Made by a program: the position numbers and the translations under genes. Positions 1-8,991 of a DNA stretch of 30,477 bases are shown here, in pieces. The stretch is taken from contig CAIYYW010000094.1 of NCBI GenBank assembly GCA_903930515.1, positions 1 through 30,477 on the forward strand, written 5' to 3'. The notes under the pieces are model-generated. The model ran no database searches. It saw only the letters and a list, made by a program, of their open reading frames with translations, and was not told where the DNA came from. Source of the stretch: an uncultured delta proteobacterium (GTDB lineage: Bacteria; RBG-13-61-14; DRUE01). Each line of letters opens with the position of its first letter. The first letter of the stretch is position 1.

Positions 1-519
1 CCCCCTGGCTTATCACCGTAAATTTATCCATCCTGATCAAGTGCGCCAACCTCCCTTTGATTCATTATGCTTGAAAAGCTAATCATCATCCGCCGCGTTT
101 TTAAGTTGTGTTCGGCAAGCTCCATAAATTCTAATTCGTTAACTTTAAACTAAAGCCCTGACCCCAATTGCTGAGTTCGCCTGCGATAAAGCGCCTCACG
201 CTGGCACTTGCCAACCTTTTCATTTTCCGGCATAATTTTTACCGGCAGTGAATTTAAAAAGCAGTAAATCTAATGCCCCAAAATGGGGCGGGAAAACGGG
301 GAGGAAAAGGAGGAAATCAATGGCGATCAAGGCCCGATCCGCAAGGATTACAAAGGTTGGCTCAGGTCTGGGTCTGCCCCTGATGGCCTTGTGACGACTC
401 AGATTGGGAAAAAAGTCAATGCCCTTAACTTTATTAGACCTGACCCTGCTGGTCCCGCTCGGATGGAGTCGGCCTATGCTGGGTAAAATGCCTGCGAAAT
501 GTCTGCGATGGGAGGCATG
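1..519. other. Leader/intergenic region with no convincing gene
   Basis: I see no recognisable protein family here on either strand. A 24-codon frame at 320-394 (+) has a strong ribosome binding site (AAGGAGG, six bases before the ATG). It begins like a signal peptide (basic start, then GLGLPLMAL) but stops at once, so it may be the broken start of an exported protein. A second small frame at 419-520 ends in TGATG, overlapping the likely start of the next gene. A small hairpin GCCCC-AAAAT-GGGGC lies near 272-287. None of these is strong enough to call a gene. Confidence 0.5.
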
Positions 520-2151
520 ATGAAGAAAAGGGCTTGCGGATGCTGGTTGGCCGCACTGATGGCTCTCTTGCCCTTGCTTGGCTCTGCCGAGGGGAAGGCG
601 CTCTATTTCCGGAGAATAGATGCCAATTTTATCAACTCGCTGATCGGCCTTTACCCGGTTTCGGAAAAGGACGCCCTCAAGGTTAACTGTTATCGCCTGG
701 TCTATAATGACCGGGATCAACTGGTCAAGGTTGAATATCTGAGAGCCGGGAAGCCGCAGACTGACGAGCTTTTGGGCGCGGCGCAAATCGTCATCGAATA
801 CCACGACGGCTACACCCTCAAGTTCTTTTTCAATAACCAGGGCGTTCCGATCAAGAACCGGTTCGGAATCTATGCTGCGAGGGTGGAACTCGATGGTAAG
901 GGCAATCCGGTCGGCTCGATCATTCTGGATCAGAAGGGACGGCCTTGGGTCAACAAGGACGGCGTGGCCAAGGTGGCAATAACCCGGAACGAAAAAGGCT
1001 TTCCGGTCAAGATTGTTTCCTTCAACCTGGACGGCAAGGAGATTATTGACCGGAGCGGGAACGGCGAATGGGTTTTGGAACTGGACGCCCAGGGGTATCC
1101 GGTTTCGATCGCGAATTATGACCGGAACGGCAAACCGCTGAAAGACAAAGAGGGCGTTTTCACCAAAAAGATCAGCTATGATTCCAACCGGGTCGTGGCG
1201 GGCTTGGCCTTTTTAGACGAGAACGGGAAACCCGGTTCCAACCAGGACGGGGTGTCCATCATCCGGAATAAATATGACGACCATGGCAACCTGATCGAGC
1301 AGCGGCTGTTGGACGCGGAAGGCAAGCCGGCGCTCGGGAACGGGAAGGGGTTCGAGATCGCCCGGTTCCGCTATGATGAAAAAGGGAACCGGATTGAAGT
1401 CCGCTATCTGGATGCGGATGAGGAATTGACCGAGCCCAAATATGAAGAATACGCCATGCTCCAAAACCGCTATGACGAGAATGGTTTCGTGGTAGAGTCG
1501 AGATATTACGATTCGGACGGGCAATTGCGGGGGGATGAATTTCAGACTCCGCCGGGCGAGCCGGTGAAATCCCGTTTCATCAGCCAGGCCCCGATCATGC
1601 AATATTCATACGACGCGGCCGGGAACCCGCTGGAAGAGCGGTTTTATGACGAGCAGGGGAAATTGACCGAGGTGGCGAATCCGGGCGCCGCAGTGGTTTT
1701 GAGGAAATACGACCCGGAGGGGAATGTGCTTGAGATCCGGTATCTGGGGGCGGATGAAAAGCCGAAGGCTGGGTTCGGATACGCCATGGCCCGCTATCAA
1801 TATGACGACCACGGGAACCAGATTGAGGAGAGCTATTATGATGTGAACGGGGATTTGGTGGGAGCCCTGCAAGGCGCTTCCGGAATCGCCATTTCCCGGA
1901 TGAAATATGACAAGCACGGCAACCTCGTTGAAACCAGCTATTACGGCAAGGACGGAAAACTCAAAGGCGAGGGTGATTTTGGGGTGGCGGTCCAGCGGTC
2001 CGAATACGATGAAAACTACAAGGAGATCCGGTCGGTGGCATTGAACAAGGACCTCAAGGAACTATATAGGGATGACCAGGACAAACACCATGAAAGCGTG
2101 GAATATAAACTCCGCATGCGCAAGGCCAGTAAGAAAGCCGAAAATGAATAA
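520..2151 (+). CDS. Exported protein built of about twelve YD-like tandem repeats
   Basis: The function is not known. From the ATG at 520 the protein (543 aa) starts with MKKRACGCWLAALMALL..LGSAEG, a clear Sec signal peptide. GGAGG at 511-515 sits four bases before this ATG but only one base before the ATG at 517, so I prefer 520 over 499 or 517. The rest is about twelve units of 31-36 residues with the pattern YDxxGNxxExxYYDxxGKL, clearest from residue ~245 onward and more diverged towards the N-terminus. This resembles RHS/YD-type repeats, which form beta-hairpins in sequence; an extended beta-structure on the cell surface or in the periplasm is inferred. There is no RHS core domain, toxin domain or anchor. 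The last 8 bp overlap the next gene, so the two are probably co-translated. Confidence 0.8.
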   Translation: MKKRACGCWLAALMALLPLLGSAEGKALYFRRIDANFINSLIGLYPVSEKDALKVNCYRLVYNDRDQLVKVEYLRAGKPQTDELLGAAQIVIEYHDGYTLKFFFNNQGVPIKNRFGIYAARVELDGKGNPVGSIILDQKGRPWVNKDGVAKVAITRNEKGFPVKIVSFNLDGKEIIDRSGNGEWVLELDAQGYPVSIANYDRNGKPLKDKEGVFTKKISYDSNRVVAGLAFLDENGKPGSNQDGVSIIRNKYDDHGNLIEQRLLDAEGKPALGNGKGFEIARFRYDEKGNRIEVRYLDADEELTEPKYEEYAMLQNRYDENGFVVESRYYDSDGQLRGDEFQTPPGEPVKSRFISQAPIMQYSYDAAGNPLEERFYDEQGKLTEVANPGAAVVLRKYDPEGNVLEIRYLGADEKPKAGFGYAMARYQYDDHGNQIEESYYDVNGDLVGALQGASGIAISRMKYDKHGNLVETSYYGKDGKLKGEGDFGVAVQRSEYDENYKEIRSVALNKDLKELYRDDQDKHHESVEYKLRMRKASKKAENE

Positions 2152-3532
2152 GGACAATGGTTTTGCCAAGAAACCGGCCAAACTGAAAAAGGCAAGGATT
2201 TGCCGGTATCTGATCCTGTTTCTGGCTGCGCCGATCTTCATCTCGGCCGCGGCGGCCAAGGACTCCTGGGCCATCTTCTTCAAGAAAAGCCTGCGCCCGG
2301 AAATATCCATCATTGATACCGCGCCGGAAAACGGAATGCAGGTTGCGCTGACTTATTTTCCGTCCAAAGATCCGGACTCGAAACAATCCTCCCGCATCCT
2401 CAAGCTCGGCCCAGACAAAATCGAGCGGGAAATTGATGCCTCTTTTGCCGGCAGGATTCATGTCATCATTGCGCGAACCAACGGGGGATATTTTCTGGCC
2501 GGCACCGGGAGCGCGGGCAAGGAAAACACGGAAATCCTGGTCGTTCGGACGGATGAGGACGGCAAGACGGTGTGGGAGAAACCGATTGAATACCGGCTGT
2601 TCAAGGATAGTTACAAAATTCCGCGGGTGGCGGCCGCGGCCGCGGACGATGGGGGCGTGCTGGTGCTTTTTGAGAACTGGGTCAAGAACCAGGAATACGA
2701 CAGTCTCCGCGCGGTCCGGCTGGATGAAAAAGGGGAACCGCTCTGGGACAAAATTTACAAATTGAAGGAGCCGCGCGTACCCAAATGGAAATATTCATCC
2801 GTTTCTCCGGTCAAGGCCGTTGCGGCCGGGAACGGAACTTTCCTGATCGCGGGCAGCCGCTATACCGGCCGGCCCTGGGCGCTCAAGCTGGACCAGGATG
2901 GAAACCAGGTCTGGATCAATAATTTCAGCGAGTATTCTTACGGCGCGATCCAGGATCTGGCTTTGACCCGCGAGGGCGGCTGCGTCCTGATCGGCCGGAT
3001 GAGCAAATTATTTGAAGACGATGATAAGGACGGGAACTCGGATTCCTATGACTGGCTCTGGATAGCCGCGCTGGACCCGGACGGAAAGATCCGGACCGAG
3101 CGCAGAGATAATAGCCTTGGCGGCGGCCGCGGGGGATCTGCCAAGGCGGTGGCCTCAGCCTCTGATGGTGGCTTCATTTTAGCCGGAAGCGTCAATCCGG
3201 ATCCAAGGAGACTCGAAAACCCCAAGTATTTCCTGATGAAGCTCAATGGCAGGCTCGAGCAGGAATGGCTGAAAGAGACCATGCTGGATGGACAGGTTTC
3301 CGCCACCGATGTGGTCCAGACCCCGGACCGCGGATTCCTGATTACCGGCATGCTCGGAAGCCCGAGCTGGAAAGACGGAGGCCGCGCCCTGTGGATTTTC
3401 AAAACTAATCCCGCGGGCGAGATGAAAGACCCGGAATTCTATCTGGTGCAATTGCTTGAATCCTATCATATCATCCTCACCCCCATCCAAACCACTATCA
3501 TCACCATCATGATGCTGATCTACGGAGATTGA
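2144..3532 (+). CDS. Exported beta-propeller-like repeat protein
   Basis: 462 aa from the ATG at 2144, which overlaps the upstream stop codon region by 8 bp. The open frame extends upstream to 2072, but 2144 gives a good signal peptide (KKARICRYLILFLAAPIFISAAAA) and the extra N-terminal part does not. No clear Shine-Dalgarno is visible, which fits translational coupling to the upstream gene. About six repeats follow the pattern DGGFxLAG...WxxKLDxxGxxxWxK (for example ASDGGFILAGSVN, QTPDRGFLITGML), typical of predicted six- or seven-bladed propellers in secreted proteins of uncultured bacteria. The C-terminus ends with a hydrophobic stretch (IILTPIQTTIITIMMLIYG). No catalytic motif is recognised. 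Co-production with the YD-repeat protein suggests a common surface or envelope role; this is inference. Confidence 0.75.
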   Translation: MNKDNGFAKKPAKLKKARICRYLILFLAAPIFISAAAAKDSWAIFFKKSLRPEISIIDTAPENGMQVALTYFPSKDPDSKQSSRILKLGPDKIEREIDASFAGRIHVIIARTNGGYFLAGTGSAGKENTEILVVRTDEDGKTVWEKPIEYRLFKDSYKIPRVAAAAADDGGVLVLFENWVKNQEYDSLRAVRLDEKGEPLWDKIYKLKEPRVPKWKYSSVSPVKAVAAGNGTFLIAGSRYTGRPWALKLDQDGNQVWINNFSEYSYGAIQDLALTREGGCVLIGRMSKLFEDDDKDGNSDSYDWLWIAALDPDGKIRTERRDNSLGGGRGGSAKAVASASDGGFILAGSVNPDPRRLENPKYFLMKLNGRLEQEWLKETMLDGQVSATDVVQTPDRGFLITGMLGSPSWKDGGRALWIFKTNPAGEMKDPEFYLVQLLESYHIILTPIQTTIITIMMLIYGD

Positions 3533-3575
3533 ACCCCGCGACCCTGTGGTGAAGATTGATTTAAAGGGCTTTCCA

Positions 3576-3649
3576 TCCTGCTTCGCTCCTCGGCGTTTCG
3601 TCCCGCCGCAGAGCGGGATCAATGCAGGCAAGCTCGGAGCTACGCAGGA
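3576..3649. repeat. Nested inverted-repeat (REP-like) element
   Basis: Outer arms at 3576-3589 and 3636-3649 pair at 12 of 14 positions. Inside them TCCCGC (3601-3606) and GCGGGA (3613-3618) form a second stem with a six-base loop. It lies in the 288-bp gap between the propeller gene and the DUF362 gene, has no T-run, and so is more like an intergenic REP than a Rho-independent terminator. Confidence 0.5.
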
Positions 3650-3705
3650 CAGGCCGGAAAGATCTTATACTGCGCCCCTACGAAGAATCTCGGCAAGCCA
3701 AAAGT

Positions 3706-3800
3706 TTGACAAAGCGCAATAGTTGGTGATAGCTATAAGAGATGGGCGGCACCGGGAAATTCGGGGCTAAAGTCCCTCGCATCCCGCGAGATACGCGGGA
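3706..3800 (+). promoter_or_regulatory. Possible promoter and two leader hairpins before the DUF362 gene
   Basis: A perfect -35 hexamer TTGACA (3706-3711) is followed by only weak -10 candidates (GATAGC at 3728, or TATAAG at 3734 with a 22-base spacer). Downstream are two hairpins: GGGGCT-AA-AGTCCC (3763-3776), which shares its CTAAAG core with the REP-like hairpins elsewhere in the window, and TCCCGCG-AGATA-CGCGGGA (3782-3800), a perfect 7-bp stem just ahead of the AAGGAG ribosome binding site (3810-3815). The hairpin could affect translation, but it may simply be another repeat. Confidence 0.35.
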
Positions 3801-3820
3801 CGCACCACGAAGGAGAAACG

Positions 3821-5218
3821 ATGGATCAAGACAATAGAGTAATGGTGGTTGAGTGCCAGGACTATGATGTCGGCCGGATCAGGGAAATTGTCGCCAAGGG
3901 TATGGAGCGGCTCGGCTATCAGCCGAAGGGGAAGATCGCGCTCAAGCCGAATGTGGTATGCGCGTTTCCCCCCCAGGTCTGGGAGCCGACTTCTATCACC
4001 TCGCTGGATATAGTTGAAGGCGTGGTTCGCGCCCTGGCCGATCAAGGAGAAGTGTCGCGCATCTCGGTCACGGAAACTTCCGCAATCGGCAACCCGACCC
4101 GGTACAGTTTCCATTGGTCCGGATACCGCGCCCGGATCAACAAACTCAAGTCCCAGGTGTCCAAGCCGCTGGAATTGAAGGGGATGGACGAGGACAAGCG
4201 GGTGTCAAAGTTCATCGGCGGCAAGGTCCATGATCGGGTAAGATTGGGAAGGACCTTTGCCGAGGCTGACAGCCGGATATATCTTCCCAAGCTCAAGTGC
4301 CATTGCGTGAGCCGGATGACCGGCGCGGTCAAGCTTAATGTCGGAATTATCAATTTTGATGAGCGGGCCATCCGGCACGACTTTTTGCTGGATCAGAAAA
4401 TCGGAGACCTTTACGCGGTGGGCCGGCCCGACTTTGTGGTAATGGACGCGATCACGGTCGGGGTCGGGAACGAGGCGATCCCGCTTCCGAGGAAACTGGG
4501 TTTGATCCTGATGGGCAGGAACGCGCTCGCGGTTGACTTGGCGGCCGCGAGACTTTTGGGACTGAGCGGGGAAAAGGATGTGCCATATTTGGCCGAGATC
4601 ATCAGCCGGGGATATCAGCCGGGGAAGCTGGAACAGATTGAGCTGATGGGGGCCGCTAAAAACATTTCCGATTTGGACAAATTCGCCGAGCGGATCAAAC
4701 CCTATAACGAGGAATTTTACCGCTGGCAGGATGTGAACACGGAATTTGAAAGGATGAAGTCGCCGCTCCGGCTCTTGCACGGGCCGTATTCGGACGCTTC
4801 CCCGGCGAAATGCGGGACTGGATGCATAATGGGGATCAAGATGTATCTGGCGTTTCTGGAAAAATACGCCGGGGCGGACGCCTTTGCCAAGGCCAAGTCG
4901 AGCCTGTTCATCATCGGCAAGATCAAGGAACCGGTGGACGCGACCGGCAAGAATGTTTATATCATCGGCAACTGCACCCGGGTGGAGTTGAAAAATCCCA
5001 ACCGGGTGGTGAGCATGAGAAATTGTTTTGTCACGGCCTCGGATATGTTTCTGGCGATCGGCAACAGCACCGGGATCAAGTCGCCCTTCTTTGACCCCAA
5101 GTTCCTGGTTCCATATCTTTCCGGGATGCTCCAAGGCATGGCGGTCAAGTCTTTCAACGGCCGCTACTTGCAGGACATAAGCTACTATCTCCAGAACCAG
5201 CTTTTCCGGAAGCTCTGA
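3821..5218 (+). CDS. DUF362 domain-containing protein
   Basis: 465 aa with a strong AAGGAG six bases before the ATG. The DUF362 pattern is clear: KIALKPNVV (residues ~38-46), a central [19 protein letters not shown] segment (~165-183), [10 protein letters not shown], then [26 protein letters not shown]362 proteins are often found next to or fused with ferredoxin-like 4Fe-4S domains, but this one has no such cluster; only paired cysteines CGTGC (~327-331) and two later single Cys occur in the C-terminal part. There is no signal peptide, so it is probably cytoplasmic. The biochemical role of the family is not settled, and the neighbours (an exported propeller protein upstream, a GH43-like gene downstream) do not give a clear clue. 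Confidence 0.85.
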   Translation: MDQDNRVMVVECQDYDVGRIREIVAKGMERLGYQPKGKIALKPNVVCAFPPQVWEPTSITSLDIVEGVVRALADQGEVSRISVTETSAIGNPTRYSFHWSGYRARINKLKSQVSKPLELKGMDEDKRVSKFIGGKVHDRVRLGRTFAEADSRIYLPKLKCHCVSRMTGAVKLNVGIINFDERAIRHDFLLDQKIGDLYAVGRPDFVVMDAITVGVGNEAIPLPRKLGLILMGRNALAVDLAAARLLGLSGEKDVPYLAEIISRGYQPGKLEQIELMGAAKNISDLDKFAERIKPYNEEFYRWQDVNTEFERMKSPLRLLHGPYSDASPAKCGTGCIMGIKMYLAFLEKYAGADAFAKAKSSLFIIGKIKEPVDATGKNVYIIGNCTRVELKNPNRVVSMRNCFVTASDMFLAIGNSTGIKSPFFDPKFLVPYLSGMLQGMAVKSFNGRYLQDISYYLQNQLFRKL

Positions 5219-5232
5219 GGCCGGCCAGGATA

Positions 5233-5340
5233 CCCGCCCCAGATCACGAAGTTCCAGGATGCGCCGTGCCATAAGCCGCCCAGGAGCATAGTGAGAAACA
5301 GGTTAAGGTAGGCGCGGAAAATTCCCTTGCGGGTCGGGTT
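5233..5340 (-). pseudogene. Remnant of an AlgI-like MBOAT O-acyltransferase
   Basis: Translating the minus strand from 5340 down gives 36 codons that read like the most conserved part of AlgI/DltB-type membrane-bound O-acyltransferases: [15 protein letters not shown], then [19 protein letters not shown]. It includes the WHGA histidine regarded as catalytic in this family. The frame is closed by a TAA codon just upstream (near 5346) and runs into the antisense of the DUF362 gene downstream, where homology stops. A full MBOAT protein is about 450-500 aa, so this is a tiny fossil and not an active gene. It implies that an alginate- or polysaccharide-acetylation gene once lay here. Confidence 0.8.
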
Positions 5341-5390
5341 TATTTATCGGGTCTTTGTGCTGGAAAAAGGGCAGGGGAGGAAAATTAAAA

Positions 5391-6347
5391 ATGAGTCACG
5401 GGGGCAAAGCGCTGTTGACGGTCCTGGCTTTCGCGGCGATTTTTGGTCTGCGGCCGGAAGCCAAGACAGGAACCGGCGACGATTCGGAAAGCGGGTATCT
5501 GTTCGCGTATTTCCAGCAAGGCCGGGCGTCAATGGGCGACGGCCTGCACCTGGCCTGGAGCAAGGACGGGCTGGATTGGAAAAAGCTCAATCGCGGCAGA
5601 ATTTATTTCAAGCCGGGTCAGGGGATGTTCCGCGATCCGTTCATCCTGCAAGGCCCGGACGGAACTTTTCATCTGACCTGGACCAGTTCGCGGAAATCCA
5701 TTGGATACGCCAATTCCCGCGATTTGAAAAATTGGACCGGGGAAAAATATCTCCCGGTAATGGAACCAGAACCAGGCGCGCTTAACTGCTGGGCGCCGGA
5801 AATGTTTTATGACGCAGATAAAAAAATATTTCTGATCTTCTGGTCAACCACCATCCCGGGCCGATTCCCGGCAACCGACTCCGCCGGGGATTCTAAATAC
5901 AACCACCGGATCTACTATACGGCCACCACTGACTTTGAAACCTTCAGCCCGGCCAAATTGTTTTTTGACCCTGGTTTTAATTGCATAGACGCCACCCTGA
6001 TCAAGGCCGGGGAAGAATATTTCCTGTTCCTTAAAAACGAGACGCTCAAGCCGGCGAGAAAATATATTGTTTCCGCCCAAGCCCAAAACCCGGAGGGTCC
6101 ATTCGGCCCGGTCTCAGGCCCGATCACGCCGGGCTGGTCGGAAGGTCCGTCCCTGATCAGGATCGGCGAGCAATGGTTTTTATATTACGACCTCTATGCC
6201 AAGAAGAATTATGGACTGTCGGTTTCGCGCGACTTGAAGCAATGGCAGGACCTGAGCGGGAAACTTAAAATGCCCAGGGGCGCCCGGCATGGATGTGTTT
6301 TTAAGGTTCCCCGCCGGATTTTATTGGACCTGAGCCATGCCCAATGA
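5391..6347 (+). CDS. Secreted GH43-like glycoside hydrolase
   Basis: 318 aa from the ATG at 5391, ten bases after GGGGAGG; an in-frame start at 5355 precedes that site and is unlikely. A signal peptide is present (KALLTVLAFAAIFGLRPEA). The protein has the five-bladed propeller pattern of GH43 (arabinanases, xylosidases, galactosidases): blade motifs such as LAWSKDGLDW, IGYANSRDLKNW and LSVSRDLKQW. The three acidic positions of the family can be assigned: Asp82 in RDPF (base), Asp200 in CIDAT (pKa modulator) and Glu251 in SEGPSL (acid). The exact substrate cannot be told from sequence. It is convergent with glnB, with only 27 bp between the stop codons. Confidence 0.75.
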   Translation: MSHGGKALLTVLAFAAIFGLRPEAKTGTGDDSESGYLFAYFQQGRASMGDGLHLAWSKDGLDWKKLNRGRIYFKPGQGMFRDPFILQGPDGTFHLTWTSSRKSIGYANSRDLKNWTGEKYLPVMEPEPGALNCWAPEMFYDADKKIFLIFWSTTIPGRFPATDSAGDSKYNHRIYYTATTDFETFSPAKLFFDPGFNCIDATLIKAGEEYFLFLKNETLKPARKYIVSAQAQNPEGPFGPVSGPITPGWSEGPSLIRIGEQWFLYYDLYAKKNYGLSVSRDLKQWQDLSGKLKMPRGARHGCVFKVPRRILLDLSHAQ

Positions 6348-6374
6348 ACATCGCAAGCCGCGGGGAATGCCGAA

Positions 6375-6713
<339 letters not shown>

Positions 6714-6814
6714 CTATCCCTCCCTCGCGATTTCGGGCCGCAGCCACTCCTGCCTGCGGCATCAGGAAGACACCGGGGGCTGCCCGGCTTTCCGCGTTTC
6801 TCGTTCCTCCTGGA

Positions 6815-7543
6815 TCAAGTCCTTGCCAAGGCCAGTGCGCAGACCTTTTCCGCGCCGGCCTTTCTCAAGGTTTTCGCGGCCTCATTGATCGTGGTCCCGG
6901 TGGTGATCACATCGTCAATCAACAAGATATTTTTTCCCTTAATCCGCTTCGCGCTTTTCACCCGGAAACTGTTCTTGAGATTTTCCTTGCGCTTGGCCGC
7001 GCTCAGGCCGGCCTGCGGTTCAGTATTTCTGGTTCGGATCAAGGCCCCGGGCGCAATCGGGATTCCGAGCTTCCCGCTCAAGGGCCGGGCCAGGATCAAG
7101 GCCTGGTTGTATCCCCGTTTCAAAACCCGGACCCAATGCAGCGGGATCGGAATAATCAAATCAAAACGCTCCGCATTGAATTCCCGCTCATACACCCGGA
7201 CCAAACTGTCAGCCATCCAGTCCAAAAAATAAAAGCCCCGGCTATATTTAAAGCGATGAATAATGCTCTTCATCGGATCCTGATACTTGGCAAAAGCGCG
7301 CGCCTGAGCAAAGGCCGGCTGATGCCTTATGCAATCGCCGCACCGCCGGTCCGGAACTCCTCCGTCTAATTTCTTTCCGCAAACCGCGCACCGGCTGGTG
7401 CCGATCCGCTCAATCTGGTCCAGACATTCCGAACAAAGCGGCAGGGATTCCTGCGCGACCCCATCGCAGAGATAACAAAATCCCGGAAAAACCAGCTCCA
7501 GGGCCAGGCCGGCCAATCTATTACCGCCCACCTCAGGCCCCAA
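6815..7543 (-). CDS. comF: ComF family phosphoribosyltransferase-like protein
   Basis: Up to 242 aa. The N-terminal part has four Cys pairs (about residues 23/26, 37/40, 52/55, 68/71) for zinc binding, followed by a type I phosphoribosyltransferase fold with the PRPP loop NILLIDDVITTGTT (~205-218) and the typical FKYSRGF, PIPLHW and RGYNQA segments. ComF acts in DNA uptake in competent bacteria; its precise reaction is not established. The start is uncertain: the longest frame begins with TTG at 7543, 11 bp inside the apgM gene, with GGAG just upstream; a GTG at 7531 is another choice. The overlap with apgM indicates co-transcription. Confidence 0.9.
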   Translation of the reverse strand: MGPEVGGNRLAGLALELVFPGFCYLCDGVAQESLPLCSECLDQIERIGTSRCAVCGKKLDGGVPDRRCGDCIRHQPAFAQARAFAKYQDPMKSIIHRFKYSRGFYFLDWMADSLVRVYEREFNAERFDLIIPIPLHWVRVLKRGYNQALILARPLSGKLGIPIAPGALIRTRNTEPQAGLSAAKRKENLKNSFRVKSAKRIKGKNILLIDDVITTGTTINEAAKTLRKAGAEKVCALALART

Positions 7544-8741
7544 ATTTCTCCAGCTTGAGCGCGTTGGCCATTGCCAGTCCCATCAGGTATTTCATCTTGA
7601 ACCTGCCCAACCCGCCCTGGCTGCAAGATCGCTCCCCGAATTCCCGGGCCAAATCCGGCCGGATATTTTTGCTCCAGAGCAGCACCGGCACCGGATGCCA
7701 GGAATGAGCCTTGAGCCGCGAGGGTGTGGAATGATCCCCGGTAATGACCAGAACCTCCGGCTTGAGCTTGACCGCCTTCGGGATCTGCTTGTCAACCGCC
7801 TGGATCACTTCAACCTTGCGTGCCCAATCCCCGTCCTCCCCGGCGCTGTCCGTCTTCTTGATGTGCACGAAAAAGAAATTGTATTTGGACCAATTCTCTT
7901 TCAGCACCGAAAATAAATCGTCCATCTCCGCCCCCACTTCCAAGACCTCCATCCCCACCAGCCGGGCCAACCCGCGATACATCGGATACTGGGCAATCGC
8001 GCAGGCTTTCAACTTGTAAATATCGTTGAACTGCGGATATTCCTGGAAAGCGGCGAAGCCCCGGAACAAAATCATATTCGCCGGCTTCTCCTCTTTCAAA
8101 ATCGGTTTCGCCTGAGCCAGAAATTCGTCCACTAACCTCACCGTCTTCCGGCTTGCCTCATCCTCCCCGACCATCAAAAGCGGCTCCTTGCCCACAACCT
8201 GCGGATCGCTGTCCGCGATCTTGTCGCCCAGCCCCTTGGCCCGGAACACCAGCGCGGCGCGGTGCTCCCGGACCGGCTCCAGGAAATATTCCGCTCCGGA
8301 TATTTTTACCCTGGCCTTGATCTTCTCGCAGAGTTTGGCGTTAAGCTCGGTCGAGATCCTGCCCGCCCTCCGGTCCGTGACCAACCCCTGGCCGTCCACC
8401 GTGCAGAGATTCAGCCGGATCGCAACATCGCCGATCTTGAGCGGAAAGTCTATGCCCAAGGCCTCCAATACCCCACGGCCGATCAGGAATTTAATCGGGT
8501 CATACCCGAACAATCCCAGATGCCCCGGACCCGATCCCGGAGTGATCCCTCTCGCGACCGGATCCGCCAGACCCAGCGCCCCCTCCATGGCCAGCTTGTC
8601 CATATTCGGCTTCTTCGCCATCTCAAGCTCGGTCTTGAACTGGGGACCGACCGGCAACCCGCCCAACCCGTCCATCACCAATAGCACGATCTTGGAATCG
8701 GTCTCAATCGCCTGCTTCTTAATCAGTTCCTGTATCTCCAT
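7533..8741 (-). CDS. apgM: 2,3-bisphosphoglycerate-independent phosphoglycerate mutase, archaeal type
   Basis: 402 aa from the ATG at 8741, which has GAGGA five bases upstream; an upstream in-frame codon at 8768 lacks such a site. It belongs to the alkaline phosphatase superfamily: VLLVMDGLGG (Asp24, metal), GITPGSGPGHLGLFGYDP with the predicted phosphoserine Ser70, and the C-terminal metal site ITGDHSTPS. ApgM interconverts 3- and 2-phosphoglycerate in glycolysis and gluconeogenesis in the cytoplasm. Length and motifs match the archaeal-type family and not the larger GpmI. It is the first gene of the probable apgM-comF-glnB group. Confidence 0.93.
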   Translation of the reverse strand: MEIQELIKKQAIETDSKIVLLVMDGLGGLPVGPQFKTELEMAKKPNMDKLAMEGALGLADPVARGITPGSGPGHLGLFGYDPIKFLIGRGVLEALGIDFPLKIGDVAIRLNLCTVDGQGLVTDRRAGRISTELNAKLCEKIKARVKISGAEYFLEPVREHRAALVFRAKGLGDKIADSDPQVVGKEPLLMVGEDEASRKTVRLVDEFLAQAKPILKEEKPANMILFRGFAAFQEYPQFNDIYKLKACAIAQYPMYRGLARLVGMEVLEVGAEMDDLFSVLKENWSKYNFFFVHIKKTDSAGEDGDWARKVEVIQAVDKQIPKAVKLKPEVLVITGDHSTPSRLKAHSWHPVPVLLWSKNIRPDLAREFGERSCSQGGLGRFKMKYLMGLAMANALKLEKFGA

Positions 8742-8856
8742 CCCCGTCCTCCTATTACCTTGTCCCATCGGCCGGAATTCAACGCTTCAAATTAGCATTT
8801 CCCTCCCCGAAAGGCAAGAATTCACCCCGCTTCAAGCCGCGATACCTTTCTGTGCG

Positions 8857-8952
8857 GGCGACTTTAGTCGCCATTTGCTTCTTGAATGTGCGAGCGCCTT
8901 TCTTGTCCGCCGTAGCCACTTCTTGCTCGGACAATCTGTAGGCGAAGGCGGA
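8857..8952. repeat. REP-like hairpins in the apgM upstream region
   Basis: GGCGACT-TT-AGTCGCC (8857-8872) is a perfect 7-bp stem with a two-base loop, preceded by GTGCG. Close by, TTGTCCG (8903-8909) pairs with CGGACAA (8928-8934) and TCCGCC (8906-8911) with GGCGGA (8947-8952), alternative nested stems. The first hairpin recurs at 29758-29771. The elements fill the 250-bp gap between the nucleoside hydrolase and apgM genes; no promoter is clear in this gap. Confidence 0.55.
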
Positions 8953-8991
8953 AGGCGCGATAGCTCTGAATACTCCTTCCCCGTCAATGGC

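Noticed and set aside
220-804. Open frame of 194 codons on the minus strand
   Set aside because: It overlaps the start of the YD-repeat gene, has no good start signals and no known domain.
520-2151. YD repeats as a sign of an RHS toxin
   Set aside because: There is no RHS core, no hypervariable toxin tip and no immunity gene next to it; the following gene is a propeller protein.
4205-5272. Open frame of 355 codons on the minus strand
   Set aside because: It is antisense to the DUF362 gene and in a frame different from the MBOAT remnant, so it is not that gene.
8780-8875. Small minus-strand frame starting MATKVARTE after the GGCGACT hairpin
   Set aside because: It is a translation of the REP-like repeat itself; the start codon lies in the hairpin and there is no ribosome binding site.
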